A stretch of DNA of 64,000 nt from Rhizobium mesoamericanum STM3625 (GTDB taxonomy: Bacteria > Pseudomonadota > Alphaproteobacteria > Rhizobiales > Rhizobiaceae), in the NCBI RefSeq assembly GCF_000312665.1, contig NZ_HF536772.1, positions 3,666,688 through 3,730,687 on the forward strand. Reading direction: 5' to 3'. The position numbers were made by a program, and so were the translations under genes. The notes below the pieces were generated by a model. That model made no database searches. It was not told where the DNA came from and worked only from the letters and a program-made list of their open reading frames with translations. Every line of letters begins with the position of its first letter. The first letter of the stretch is position 1. This document shows, one piece after another, positions 37,186-45,417 of this stretch.

Positions 37186-37815
37186 TTAGCCTTGCGCCTC
37201 TTGCAAAGCCGCGATCACTTCCGCTGTCGTGAGGATTGCGTGCGCGAAGGTGGGCGCGCTCAGTTCGTGTGCGGCATGCATCAACTCGTGCGAGAAGGCG
37301 GCAGTCGCATCGCGTACCAGGGTCACGTGATAGCCGAGCTCCATGGCATAGCGGGCAGTGGTATCGATGCAGGTATTGGCGAGCAATCCGGCAACGATCA
37401 CATGGGTGATCCCCTTCTGCTTCAGCCGCATGTCCAGATCGGTGTTGGCAAACCCGCTTTGCCCCCAATGCTCTTGGGCGACGATGTCGCCGGGCTTCGG
37501 CGCAAAGTCGGGATGCCATTCGCCGCCCCATTCGCCGCGCGCGAACTGGTGTTGGTGCATGATCCGCTGTTGGGTGGGATTTGGGTGATCCCAGTCTTCA
37601 TAATCGCCTGGCTCCCACCGACGGTGGGGGACAATAGCCACCTGGATGTCCGCGGCGCGTACGGCGCCGTTCAACCGGCGGAGGTTATCGAGAAGCCCGA
37701 CCTCATCGGCGATTGGCTTGAGGCGCGGATAAACCTTTCCGCCCTCGGACAGGAAGTCATTAAATGGATCTACGAGAAGGAATGCGGTTCTCTTTCTGGG
37801 ATATGCGGCAACCAT
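37186..37815 (-). CDS. Cysteine hydrolase, isochorismatase family
   Basis: A 209-residue hydrolase of the isochorismatase-like fold. The catalytic Asp is in LLVDPFNDFLSEGGK, the lysine region near AQEHWGQSGF, and the cysteine nucleophile in VAGLLANTCIDTTARYAME. The family includes isochorismatase, nicotinamidase and N-carbamoyl hydrolases; which reaction applies is unclear. It is the first gene of the minus-strand hydrolase set, divergent from an HxlR regulator, so regulation by that protein is likely. Confidence 0.9.
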   Translation of the reverse strand: MVAAYPRKRTAFLLVDPFNDFLSEGGKVYPRLKPIADEVGLLDNLRRLNGAVRAADIQVAIVPHRRWEPGDYEDWDHPNPTQQRIMHQHQFARGEWGGEWHPDFAPKPGDIVAQEHWGQSGFANTDLDMRLKQKGITHVIVAGLLANTCIDTTARYAMELGYHVTLVRDATAAFSHELMHAAHELSAPTFAHAILTTAEVIAALQEAQG

Positions 37816-37876
37816 TGATCATCTCCTTGGCTTGCAACGCGGTAGTTGAACTGGCTTCAACGAGACTGTATATTAG

Positions 37877-37910
37877 CTATGAAAATCATATCTACAAGTA
37901 CCTATGAAAA
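37877..37910. promoter_or_regulatory. Direct repeats in the hydrolase/HxlR divergent gap
   Basis: CTATGAAAA occurs twice (37877-37885 and 37902-37910) in the gap between the cysteine hydrolase and HxlR genes. As possible HxlR sites they favour the later ATG of the regulator as its start. Confidence 0.4.
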
Positions 37911-37921
37911 AGAAAGTTACT

Positions 37922-38422
37922 ATGGACAAGATCGAACCTGCCAATCAAACCCTGTGCCCGGTAGCCCGCTCGGAGTTGGTCGTCGGCGACCGATGGACCG
38001 TGCTGATCCTGCGCGAGCTGTTCATGCGCAATCACCGCTTCGAGGAGATTCAGGCGCAGACCGGAGGCACTCCTCAGATGATCGCGGGGCGCCTGAAGTC
38101 CCTAGAGGCAGACGGATTGGTCGAGCGTCGCCGCTACAACGAGCGACCGCCCCGGTACGAGTACTACCTGACTGAAAAAGGCAACGCCTTTCATCCGGTG
38201 ATGCTCGCGCTTCGGGCCTGGGGAGAGAGCTGGATGAAATCGCCCGACGAGGGACGGGCGATCAGCTACACGCATCTCTCCTGTGGCGGGTCTGCCGGAC
38301 TTGGCCCGACGTGCGAAAGTTGCGGCGTGCCTCTGGAGCGAGAGGATCTGCGCGCCGATCTTAATCCTGCCTACGCTGAGGAACGCCAACAGCGGTGGGA
38401 GGCGTTCAAGGCGGCAAGGTGA
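37922..38422 (+). CDS. HxlR-family winged-helix transcriptional regulator
   Basis: 166 residues. The HxlR domain includes CPVARSELVVGDRWTVLIL, LFMRNHRFEEIQAQTGG and LKSLEADGLVERRRYNERPP. A C-terminal part with CGGSAGLGPTCESCGVPLERED resembles a metal-binding Cys cluster. HxlR proteins sense aldehydes or oxidants through cysteines. It is divergent from the cysteine hydrolase gene. The ATG at 37904 would add six residues (MKKKVT) but overlaps the second direct repeat, so I prefer 37922. Confidence 0.87.
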   Translation: MDKIEPANQTLCPVARSELVVGDRWTVLILRELFMRNHRFEEIQAQTGGTPQMIAGRLKSLEADGLVERRRYNERPPRYEYYLTEKGNAFHPVMLALRAWGESWMKSPDEGRAISYTHLSCGGSAGLGPTCESCGVPLEREDLRADLNPAYAEERQQRWEAFKAAR

Positions 38423-38429
38423 GGTGGAT

Positions 38430-38444
38430 CGGAGTTTCACTCCG
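38430..38444. terminator. Small hairpin between HxlR and mgdD
   Basis: CGGAGT-TTC-ACTCCG, eight bases after the HxlR stop and in the convergent gap with the mgd operon. It lacks a strong T-run on either side; a weak bidirectional terminator is possible. Confidence 0.35.
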
Positions 38445-38507
38445 GTGAATAGATAAGATTAGTGTCGAGTTTCGAGACTCTCGTGCCTGCCAACAGCGCG
38501 AATCTGG

Positions 38508-39056
38508 CTAACCCCGAGGCTCTTTTATTGGCATGGCTGTGCCGGCAATGTGCTCGAGCGCCTCGTAGAGATCTTCGGCATAGCTGCGCAACACCGTCAG
38601 CTCGAAGCGATCCGTCTGCGTGTGCGTCAACTGGACGGAGACATGCCCGAAGAGCGTGACGGCGGAATGACCGACGGGGAAGATCGCGGGATCGAGATCG
38701 ACCGATGTCCCCCTAGAGAGCAGATCTGCGGCTTTCACGCCGGAAAGGCCGATCCGGATGCGTCCATGGCTCTGGTCCGAGACGAAGGCTTTGCCTTTTA
38801 AGTGCTCAGCGAGCGCGGCGATGTATGGGGGCGAAAGGTCTTCATCTCCAGCTATGTACCATTGCTGGTAGCCGGCGGGTCGGACGGCGCTGGCCGGAAG
38901 CCCGGCAGCGGAGAGATAGCCGGCGAGGCTTTCGGCATTGACGGCCCCCATAATATGCAGGAGGTGGCCTTCCGGCAGGGGCTCCAGCCGGATGCCCGGC
39001 CCTTCGAAGATCGCCTTGCCGGCAAGGGCAGGCCTTAGTTCGGGAAGGTCAGGCAT
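38508..39056 (-). CDS. mgdD: N-methylglutamate dehydrogenase subunit D (SoxG-like)
   Basis: 182 residues matching the gamma subunit of heterotetrameric sarcosine oxidase (SoxG): GHLLHIMGAVNAESLAGYLS, LSRGTSVDLDPAIFPVG and FELTVLRSYAEDLYEALEH. In the N-methylglutamate pathway this small subunit of the four-part dehydrogenase is called MgdD. The ATG overlaps the end of the large subunit gene by 8 bp. It is the last gene of mgdABCD (SoxBDAG order) on the minus strand. The name rests on the linked gmaS/mgs genes; automated annotation would say sarcosine oxidase gamma. Confidence 0.82.
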   Translation of the reverse strand: MPDLPELRPALAGKAIFEGPGIRLEPLPEGHLLHIMGAVNAESLAGYLSAAGLPASAVRPAGYQQWYIAGDEDLSPPYIAALAEHLKGKAFVSDQSHGRIRIGLSGVKAADLLSRGTSVDLDPAIFPVGHSAVTLFGHVSVQLTHTQTDRFELTVLRSYAEDLYEALEHIAGTAMPIKEPRG

Positions 39057-41979
39057 GGAGCTTCTCGTTTTCAGGATCGATGAAGACGGGGTTGCAGAGC
39101 ACGGCTTCGGTGAATTCGCTTCTGAGGCCATTCCAGACGATCACGGTCTCGCCGATGCGCTCGGGCCCGCGCTTGACCAGCGCCAGGCCGATTGTATGGC
39201 CAAGGCTCGGGGAAAAGGCGCTCGATGTTACATAGCCTTGATCGTTTTCAAGCGTAGCGGCCGCACCTTCCGCCAGGATGTGGGCGCCGGTGCGGAAACT
39301 CGTTGCCGGGTTCACAGGTTTGACGCCCACGAGGCGGGGGCGGTCGGCCACCTGCAGACCTTCGCGCCGGAGCATCGCCTTGCCGATGAAATCTGGTTTG
39401 GTCGTCGAAATCATGCGGGCAAAACCAAGATCGGCGGGGGTTACCGTGCCGTTGATCTCCGCATGGGTGACATGACCCTTTTCGATGCGCATGACGCCGA
39501 GCGCTTCTGTGCCATAGGCAGAGATCTCATGCTTCTGACCCGCCTGCATGATTGCGTCGGCAACGAACTCGCCATAGGCCGCGGGCACACCAAGCTCGTA
39601 GGCAAGCTCGCCAGAAAAGGAGATGCGAAAGAGACGGCCCGTGAGCGTGCCGCCGAACAGGGAGACCGAACGTGCGCTCATGAACGGGAAGGCCGTATCG
39701 GAAATGTCTTCATCGACAATCTCGGAAAGGATGACGCGGGATCTCGGGCCTGCCACCGCCATCTGCGCCCATTGGTCGGTCGACGATGCGAAATAGACGT
39801 CCAGCTCGGGCCACAGCGTCTGGGCGCAGAATTCCAGATGCGTCAGCACGCCGGCTGCAAGCGCCGTTGTCGTGGTCATGAAGAAATGATCCTCGCTCAG
39901 GCGGCTGGTGGTGCCGTCGTCATAGATCATGCCGTCTTCGCGCAGCATGATGCCATAGCGTGCTTTGCCGACGGGCAGCTTGGCGAAACCGTTGCAATAG
40001 ACGCGGTCGAGAAAGGTGGCGGCGTCCTTGCCGAAAATTTCGATCTTGCCGAGCGTCGAGACATCGCAGATGCCGGCATTCTTGCGCACGTTCAGGACCT
40101 CACGATCGACGCTTTCTCGCCAGGTCTTTTCGCCATCGCGGGGAAACCAGGAGGAGCGGTACCAGAGGCCGGTCTCGACGAAGACCGCACCGTTCTTCTT
40201 TGCCCATTCATGCAAGGGAGATTTGCGCACTGGTTGAAAGTGCTTAGCCCGCGAGGTACCTGTCAATGCCCCGAAGGAGACGGGTGTATAGAAGGGCCGG
40301 AACGTCGTGGTCCCGACTTCGGCCGGCGAGACGCGGCGAGCCTCTGCCAGCAGGCCGATGGCGTTGATATTGGAAAGCTTGCCTTGGTCGGTCGCCATGC
40401 CGTTGGTCGTATAGCGCTTGGCAAGCTCCACATCTCCGTAGCCCTCGCGCACAGCAAGGCCGAGATCCTTCAAATGCACGTCATTTTGATAATCGATGAA
40501 GGCCTTTCCCTCGCCGCCTTTGACATGCCAGAGCGGCGCGGCGGCAGCCGATGTTTCCTCTGTTGAAGCAAAGGCGGGTTCAACCTTGCCAAAACCGATT
40601 GCCTTTAATGCCTCGGCAGCCTTGAGCGCTCCGTCACCAAGGCAGCTATTCGTGGAAGCAAGAGCTGCCGCGGAGCCCGCAATCAGTAGGCCATCCTGTC
40701 TTTCCGGCGCGAGGAAGGCTGCGTGCCGTTCGGACCAGATCGGCTTGGCACCGCGATGGCAGGCAAGATGGATGATCGGGCTCCAGCCGCCGGACATGGC
40801 CAAAGCATCCGCATCGATCTTCTTGGTGACCGACCCGCTCGCAATGCTGACCCCGCGGACTTGTTTGGTGCCAATCGCATCGATGATGCATGCGCCGGGA
40901 AGGACCCGCGCATTGCCGTTCCATTGTTCGCCATCAGCGCGCGTATCGACGATGGCGAACACTTCGACGCCTGCCGCTTCGAGGTCAGCGGCGGTCCGGT
41001 AGCCGGAATTGTTGGTCGTGAAGACCACGGTGCGCTTGCCGGGAGCGATTGCCTGCCGGTTTAGATAGCTGCGCATGGCGCCGGCCATCATGACGCCTGG
41101 AATGTCGTTGCCGCCGAATACAATCGGCCGTTCTTCGGCACCGGTGGCGAGGATCGCCTGCTTGGCGATGATGCGCCAAAGGCGTTCGATCGGCTGACGC
41201 GGGTTAGGCATTGCCACATGCTTTTGGACGCGTTCGACTGCGCCGAAGACGTTATCGTCGTACCAGCCGATCACGGTCGTGCGCGCAAGGCATTGCACGT
41301 TCGGTAAGCCGGCAAGCTCGTTCAAAATGCTGTCAAGGGTCGAGCCGTCCTCCAGAAGCAAGCTGCCGCCGAGAGCGAAGCCTTCGTCCGCGAGAAGAAC
41401 TCGCGCTCCGGCGCGACCCGCCGTCAATGCTGCGGCAAGTCCTGCAGGTCCAGCACCGATCACAAGCAAATCGCAATGGGCCCAGCATTTCTCGTAGGAG
41501 TCGGGATCGGCTTCATAGGACGCCTTGCCGAGACCGGCTGCCTTGCGGATCAGCGGTTCGTAGACCTTCTCCCAGAAGGCTGCCGGCCACATGAAGGTCT
41601 TGTAGTAGAAACCGGCACTCAGAAAGGGCGAGAGCAGCCCGTTGACTGCGCCGAAATCGAAGGCAAGCGAAGGCCAGCGGTTCTGACTGCGCGCGATCAG
41701 CCCATCATGGAGCTCGATCATCGTGGCGCGGCTATTGGCCTCCGTTCGCCCGCCCATGCCCGTGGTAACAAGCGCATTGGGTTCGGCGGCACCCGCTGTC
41801 AGGATGCCGCGCGGCCGGTGATATTTGAAGCTGCGGCCGACGAGCTGGATGCCATTGGCAAGCAGGGCGGAAGCAAGCGTGTCGCCGGGATGGCCAGTCA
41901 GGCCCTTGCCGTCGAAACTGAAGGCAATGGTTTTGGAGCGGTCGATCAGACCGCCGGATGAGAGACGATAGCTGCTCAT
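39049..41979 (-). CDS. mgdC: N-methylglutamate dehydrogenase large subunit (SoxA-like)
   Basis: 976 residues, typical of the alpha subunit of heterotetrameric sarcosine oxidase-type dehydrogenases. The N-terminal ~100 residues form a ferredoxin-like fold without the iron-sulfur cysteines (GKGLTGHPGDTLASALLANG). The FAD/NAD region has DLLVIGAGPAGLAAALTAG. The C-terminal third is a GcvT-type folate-binding domain (TSRAKHFQPV, GELAYELGVPAAYGE, MRIEKGHVTHAE), which accepts the methyl-derived C1 unit on tetrahydrofolate. In this context it oxidises N-methylglutamate to glutamate. It overlaps both neighbours by a few bases. Confidence 0.88.
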   Translation of the reverse strand: MSSYRLSSGGLIDRSKTIAFSFDGKGLTGHPGDTLASALLANGIQLVGRSFKYHRPRGILTAGAAEPNALVTTGMGGRTEANSRATMIELHDGLIARSQNRWPSLAFDFGAVNGLLSPFLSAGFYYKTFMWPAAFWEKVYEPLIRKAAGLGKASYEADPDSYEKCWAHCDLLVIGAGPAGLAAALTAGRAGARVLLADEGFALGGSLLLEDGSTLDSILNELAGLPNVQCLARTTVIGWYDDNVFGAVERVQKHVAMPNPRQPIERLWRIIAKQAILATGAEERPIVFGGNDIPGVMMAGAMRSYLNRQAIAPGKRTVVFTTNNSGYRTAADLEAAGVEVFAIVDTRADGEQWNGNARVLPGACIIDAIGTKQVRGVSIASGSVTKKIDADALAMSGGWSPIIHLACHRGAKPIWSERHAAFLAPERQDGLLIAGSAAALASTNSCLGDGALKAAEALKAIGFGKVEPAFASTEETSAAAAPLWHVKGGEGKAFIDYQNDVHLKDLGLAVREGYGDVELAKRYTTNGMATDQGKLSNINAIGLLAEARRVSPAEVGTTTFRPFYTPVSFGALTGTSRAKHFQPVRKSPLHEWAKKNGAVFVETGLWYRSSWFPRDGEKTWRESVDREVLNVRKNAGICDVSTLGKIEIFGKDAATFLDRVYCNGFAKLPVGKARYGIMLREDGMIYDDGTTSRLSEDHFFMTTTTALAAGVLTHLEFCAQTLWPELDVYFASSTDQWAQMAVAGPRSRVILSEIVDEDISDTAFPFMSARSVSLFGGTLTGRLFRISFSGELAYELGVPAAYGEFVADAIMQAGQKHEISAYGTEALGVMRIEKGHVTHAEINGTVTPADLGFARMISTTKPDFIGKAMLRREGLQVADRPRLVGVKPVNPATSFRTGAHILAEGAAATLENDQGYVTSSAFSPSLGHTIGLALVKRGPERIGETVIVWNGLRSEFTEAVLCNPVFIDPENEKLHA

Positions 41980-42254
41980 GCGCCACCTCCAAGCTTGGCC
42001 AGTGCCGCATCGCGCACGCTATGGACCTTGTGGCTGACGGTATCCCGTTCGACGATCAGCCAGCGGCGGCACCCGGAGGAATGATGCCAATATTCCTTGT
42101 GCTGCCCTTTCGGGTTGTCGCGTAGATAGACGTAATCGAACCAATCATGCGTGCCGGCATCCGCGGCCGGGCGGCTAAGGCTTGCATCTCCTTTGATAGT
42201 GAACTCTTCCTTGGGACGCGTGCCGCAGTGAGGGCAGGAAATCAGGCTTGCCAT
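41976..42254 (-). CDS. mgdB: N-methylglutamate dehydrogenase small zinc subunit (SoxD-like)
   Basis: 92 residues with the zinc-binding motif ISCPHCGTRPKEEF and the conserved DWFDYVYLRDNPKGQHKEYW, then HHSSGCRRWLIVERDT. This is the delta subunit of sarcosine oxidase-type complexes, which binds zinc through Cys/His residues. It overlaps the large-subunit gene by 4 bp. It is called MgdB in the N-methylglutamate pathway nomenclature. Confidence 0.88.
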   Translation of the reverse strand: MASLISCPHCGTRPKEEFTIKGDASLSRPAADAGTHDWFDYVYLRDNPKGQHKEYWHHSSGCRRWLIVERDTVSHKVHSVRDAALAKLGGGA

Positions 42255-42266
42255 CGTCTCATGTCC

Positions 42267-43517
42267 TCAATGCAGGTTCGGTTGGGCGCCGACACCCTTT
42301 TCGTCGATCTGATAGCCGCGCTGAAACCGGTCGAGGCGCAATTGTCTTGCCGTCTCATGCGGCTCGTTGCGGGCGATGAGATGGGCGTAGCAGTAGCCCG
42401 ACGCGGGTGTCGCCTTGAAGCCTCCGTAGCACCAGCCGGCGTTCAGATAGAGATTATCGAGATGGGTTCGGTCGATGATAGGGGAACCGTCCATGCTCAT
42501 GTCCATGACGCCGCCCCAGCTGCGCAGATAGCGCACGCGGGTCAGTGCCGGGATCATCGCCACGCCTGCTTCGGCGACATGTTCGACGGTCGCGAGGTTG
42601 CCGCGCTGGGCATAGGAATTGTAGCCGTCGATATCGCCCCCGAAGACGAGGCCGCCCTTGTCGGATTGCGAGACGTAGAAATGTCCAGCACCGAAAGTGA
42701 CGACGCAGTCTATGAAAGGCTTCAGGCTCTCTGAGACGAATGCCTGCAGCACATGGCTCTCGATCGGCAGGCGCAGGCCAGCCAGGTTGGCGACGACGGT
42801 GGAATTGCCGGCGGCCGCAAGCGCCAGCTTGCCGCAGCCGATGAAGCCCTTGGTGGTTTCAACACCAGTGACGCGGCCTTGGTCGGTGCGGATGCCTGTG
42901 ACTTCACAGCCAGTGATGATGTCGACGCCGCGGCTGTCTGCGCCGCGGGCATAACCCCAGGCAACAGCATCATGGCGAACCGTGCCGCCGCGCGCCTGCA
43001 GCAGGCCGCCCATGATCGGGAAGCGAGCATTCTCAAAATCGAGGAAGGGCAGCTTCTTGCGCACAGCTTCGCGATCAAGCAACTCGGCATCGACGCCGTG
43101 CAGGCGCATGGCATTGCCTCGGCGGGTATAGGCATCGCGCTGCGCATCGGAATGAAAGAGATTGAGTACGCCGCGCTGCGAGACCATGGCGTTGAAGTTG
43201 AAGTCCTGTTCCAGTCCTTCCCAGAGCTTCATAGAGAGTTCGTAGAAAGGATTGTTGCCGGGCAGCAGGTAATTGGAGCGGATGATTGTGGTATTGCGGC
43301 CGATATTGCCCGAGCCGAGATAGCCCCTTTCCAGAACGGCGACATTGGTGATGCCGAAGGTCTTGGCCAGATAATAGGCTGTCGCTAGTCCGTGGCCCCC
43401 ACCACCAATGATGATAACATCATAATGCGGCTTCGGTTGTGGCTGCCGCCATGCAGGCCCCCAGCCGCTATTGCCGCGAAGGCCATTTAGGAAAACTGAG
43501 AAAGCCGAATAGCGCAT
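42267..43517 (-). CDS. mgdA: N-methylglutamate dehydrogenase flavin subunit (SoxB-like)
   Basis: A 416-residue FAD subunit: the FAD motif HYDVIIIGGGGHGLATAYYL, NTTIIRSNYLLPGN, and GGTVRHDAVAWGYARGA, where the histidine is the likely covalent FMN attachment site of the beta subunit. It carries out the amine oxidation within the MgdABCD complex. The ATG at 43517 gives the usual MRYSAFSVF start; an ATG at 43544 is in frame but both lack a strong ribosome-binding site. It is the first gene of the operon, divergent from the GlxA regulator. Confidence 0.88.
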   Translation of the reverse strand: MRYSAFSVFLNGLRGNSGWGPAWRQPQPKPHYDVIIIGGGGHGLATAYYLAKTFGITNVAVLERGYLGSGNIGRNTTIIRSNYLLPGNNPFYELSMKLWEGLEQDFNFNAMVSQRGVLNLFHSDAQRDAYTRRGNAMRLHGVDAELLDREAVRKKLPFLDFENARFPIMGGLLQARGGTVRHDAVAWGYARGADSRGVDIITGCEVTGIRTDQGRVTGVETTKGFIGCGKLALAAAGNSTVVANLAGLRLPIESHVLQAFVSESLKPFIDCVVTFGAGHFYVSQSDKGGLVFGGDIDGYNSYAQRGNLATVEHVAEAGVAMIPALTRVRYLRSWGGVMDMSMDGSPIIDRTHLDNLYLNAGWCYGGFKATPASGYCYAHLIARNEPHETARQLRLDRFQRGYQIDEKGVGAQPNLH

Positions 43518-43604
43518 GGTCAGGTCCGCTTGAATTCCACTCATGATGACAGAGTGAAAAATACCGACTTGCCTAATTGGGACCTACTTCAATAAAAAAA
43601 GGAC

Positions 43605-44564
43605 ATGATCTCGATCGACCCAAGAAATACCCAGGCGATAGGCTTCATTCTGATCCCGGGCTTCGCATTGATGTCCTTTGCGTCGGCAAGCGAGCCGTTG
43701 CGCGCCGCCAACCTCTTGGCCGGGCGGGAAATCTATCGATTGTCGACGTTTTCGCCGGACGGCACCTCGGCGGTCTCGTCAGGAGGCGTGCCGGTGCCGG
43801 CCGAGCCGCTTCCGGGTCGCGGCTCTGGTCTCGGGACGGTCTTCGTCTGCGCCGGCGGATCGCCGCGCGATTGGCAATACCCTTCGGTACTTGCCTGCCT
43901 ACGCCAACTCGCGCGTGAGGGCGTGCGTATCGGGGGTATTTCCGGGGGACCTTATCTGCTTGCCGCGGCCGGCCTTCTGGCCGAGCGCGATTTCACCATC
44001 CACTGGGAGCACGCGCCGGCGCTGCTTGAAGCTTTTCCCGCGCTGTCACCGCGTCAGGCACGCTTTGTCATCGACGGTAATCGAATCACCTGCGGCGGTG
44101 GCGTTGCACCCCTTGACATGCTGCATGTGCTGATATCCGAGCGCATGGGCGCTGATTTTGCCCGGCGCGTCAGCGACTGGTATCTGCACACCGAAGTTGG
44201 CGAACCGACGGCGCCGCAGCGCGGCTCGCTCGCCGAACGCTATGGCGTGTATCACCCGGGTTTGCTGAGCGTGCTTGAAAAAATGGAGGAAACGATCGAG
44301 ATGCCGCTCGACCGCACGGCCATGGCGCGAATTGCCGGGGTCACGCCGCGTCACCTCGACCGACTGTTTGCCAGTCATCTCGGCTCGACATTCCTTGAGC
44401 AATATCGGCAAATAAGGCTACGGCATGCCAGGCGGCTTCTGGAACAGGGCCCGCTTTCGATTTCAGAAATTGCCATTGCTACGGGCTTTTCCAGTGGCGC
44501 ACATTTTGCCCGAGCCTATCGCTCTTTGTATGGGATTACGCCCGGCGAAACCCGTCGCGCCTGA
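43605..44564 (+). CDS. glxA: GATase-like AraC-family regulator (GlxA/GbdR type)
   Basis: 319 residues: an N-terminal class I glutamine amidotransferase-like (DJ-1/PfpI) sensor domain and a C-terminal AraC DNA-binding domain. The sensor lacks the catalytic cysteine (GGISGGPYLLAAAGLL instead of a Cys elbow). The HTH shows MARIAGVTPRHLDRLFASHL and ISEIAIATGFSSGAHFARAY. The same architecture is found in GbdR (regulator of glycine betaine/sarcosine genes in Pseudomonas) and in the glxA gene beside glxBCD in rhizobia. It is divergent from mgdABCD and upstream of the mgs operon, so it is the prime candidate activator of the pathway. Confidence 0.87.
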   Translation: MISIDPRNTQAIGFILIPGFALMSFASASEPLRAANLLAGREIYRLSTFSPDGTSAVSSGGVPVPAEPLPGRGSGLGTVFVCAGGSPRDWQYPSVLACLRQLAREGVRIGGISGGPYLLAAAGLLAERDFTIHWEHAPALLEAFPALSPRQARFVIDGNRITCGGGVAPLDMLHVLISERMGADFARRVSDWYLHTEVGEPTAPQRGSLAERYGVYHPGLLSVLEKMEETIEMPLDRTAMARIAGVTPRHLDRLFASHLGSTFLEQYRQIRLRHARRLLEQGPLSISEIAIATGFSSGAHFARAYRSLYGITPGETRRA

Positions 44565-44641
44565 TTTTCGCGGCAGTTGAGATAATTTCACTGCGAGGAT
44601 AGAGTTCTTCCATGCAAGCCCTGCCGGCAAAAGGATAAAGA

Positions 44642-45325
44642 ATGAAAACCAAGGCAGACCAGATAGCAACCGACGACCAATCCCACACCGGACGCACGGC
44701 CTTCTCGCAGAATCCACATGCGCTTCGCGAACCAAAAGAAAACAATCTCGAAATGGCGATCGGCCACGAGGTCCGCGCCTATCGCAAGAAGCTCGGCATC
44801 ACCGTGACGGATCTCGCAGCCGCGACGGGTATCTCGCTCGGCATGCTGTCGAAGATCGAGAACGGCAATATATCGGCGTCGCTGACGACGCTGCAATCGT
44901 TGTCGCGCGCGCTCGGCGTTCCGCTGACAGCCTTCTTCCGCCGCTACGAGGAGCCGCACAATGCCGTCTTCGTCAAGGCCGGCCAGGGTGTGGAGCTTGA
45001 GCGGCGGGGCACGCGCGCGGGTCATCAATATAATCTGCTTGGGCATATCGACAATAATTCGAGCGGCGTCATCGTCGAGCCCTATCTCATCACCCTGACG
45101 GCAGATTCGGATGTCTTCCCCACCTTCCAGCATGAGGGCATGGAGTTCCTCTATATGCTCGAGGGCGAGGTGATGTACCGACACGGCGATCAGCTCTATC
45201 CCATGCAGCCGGGCGACAGTCTCTTCTTCGATGCCGACGCGCCGCATGGACCGGAAGTGCTGGTGAAACTCCCGGCAAAATATCTGTCGATCATCAGTTA
45301 CCCACAACGCGGCAAGACCGACTGA
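44642..45325 (+). CDS. XRE-cupin transcriptional regulator
   Basis: 227 residues: a ~35-residue N-terminal leader, an XRE HTH (AIGHEVRAYRKKLGITVTDL, then AAATGISLGMLSKIENGNIS) and a C-terminal cupin (FPTFQHEGMEFLYMLEGEVM and MQPGDSLFFDADAPHGPEVL). XRE-cupin proteins usually repress or activate an adjacent amine, polyamine or amino-acid catabolic operon in response to a cupin-bound ligand. It lies just upstream of mgsA, and an AT-rich palindrome starts 9 bp after its stop, before mgsA. A second pathway regulator next to GlxA suggests dual control. Confidence 0.87.
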   Translation: MKTKADQIATDDQSHTGRTAFSQNPHALREPKENNLEMAIGHEVRAYRKKLGITVTDLAAATGISLGMLSKIENGNISASLTTLQSLSRALGVPLTAFFRRYEEPHNAVFVKAGQGVELERRGTRAGHQYNLLGHIDNNSSGVIVEPYLITLTADSDVFPTFQHEGMEFLYMLEGEVMYRHGDQLYPMQPGDSLFFDADAPHGPEVLVKLPAKYLSIISYPQRGKTD

Positions 45326-45333
45326 CTTGCCTT

Positions 45334-45354
45334 AAAAGAAAAAAATATTCTTTT
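45334..45354. promoter_or_regulatory. AT-rich palindrome upstream of mgsA
   Basis: Perfect arms AAAAGAA and TTCTTTT around AAAAATA, 63 bp before the mgsA start. The core GAA-N7-TTC (spacer AAAAATA) reappears at the dmm promoter (GAA-ATAAATA-TTC, 51735-51747), and a GAA-N6-TTC variant occurs at the permease promoter (60135-60146). It is a candidate operator for the XRE-cupin or GlxA regulator. Confidence 0.55.
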
Positions 45355-45417
45355 GAGTTGAAAGACGGCGGCGGACCTGATAGCCATTTTGCAGATGCAA
45401 AAACGGAGGGTTCGGGC

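Noticed and set aside
38938..40566. 542-codon plus-strand ORF opposite mgdC
   Set aside because: Antisense shadow of a well-supported large-subunit gene in GC-rich DNA; no domains, and it overlaps mgdD and mgdC in full.
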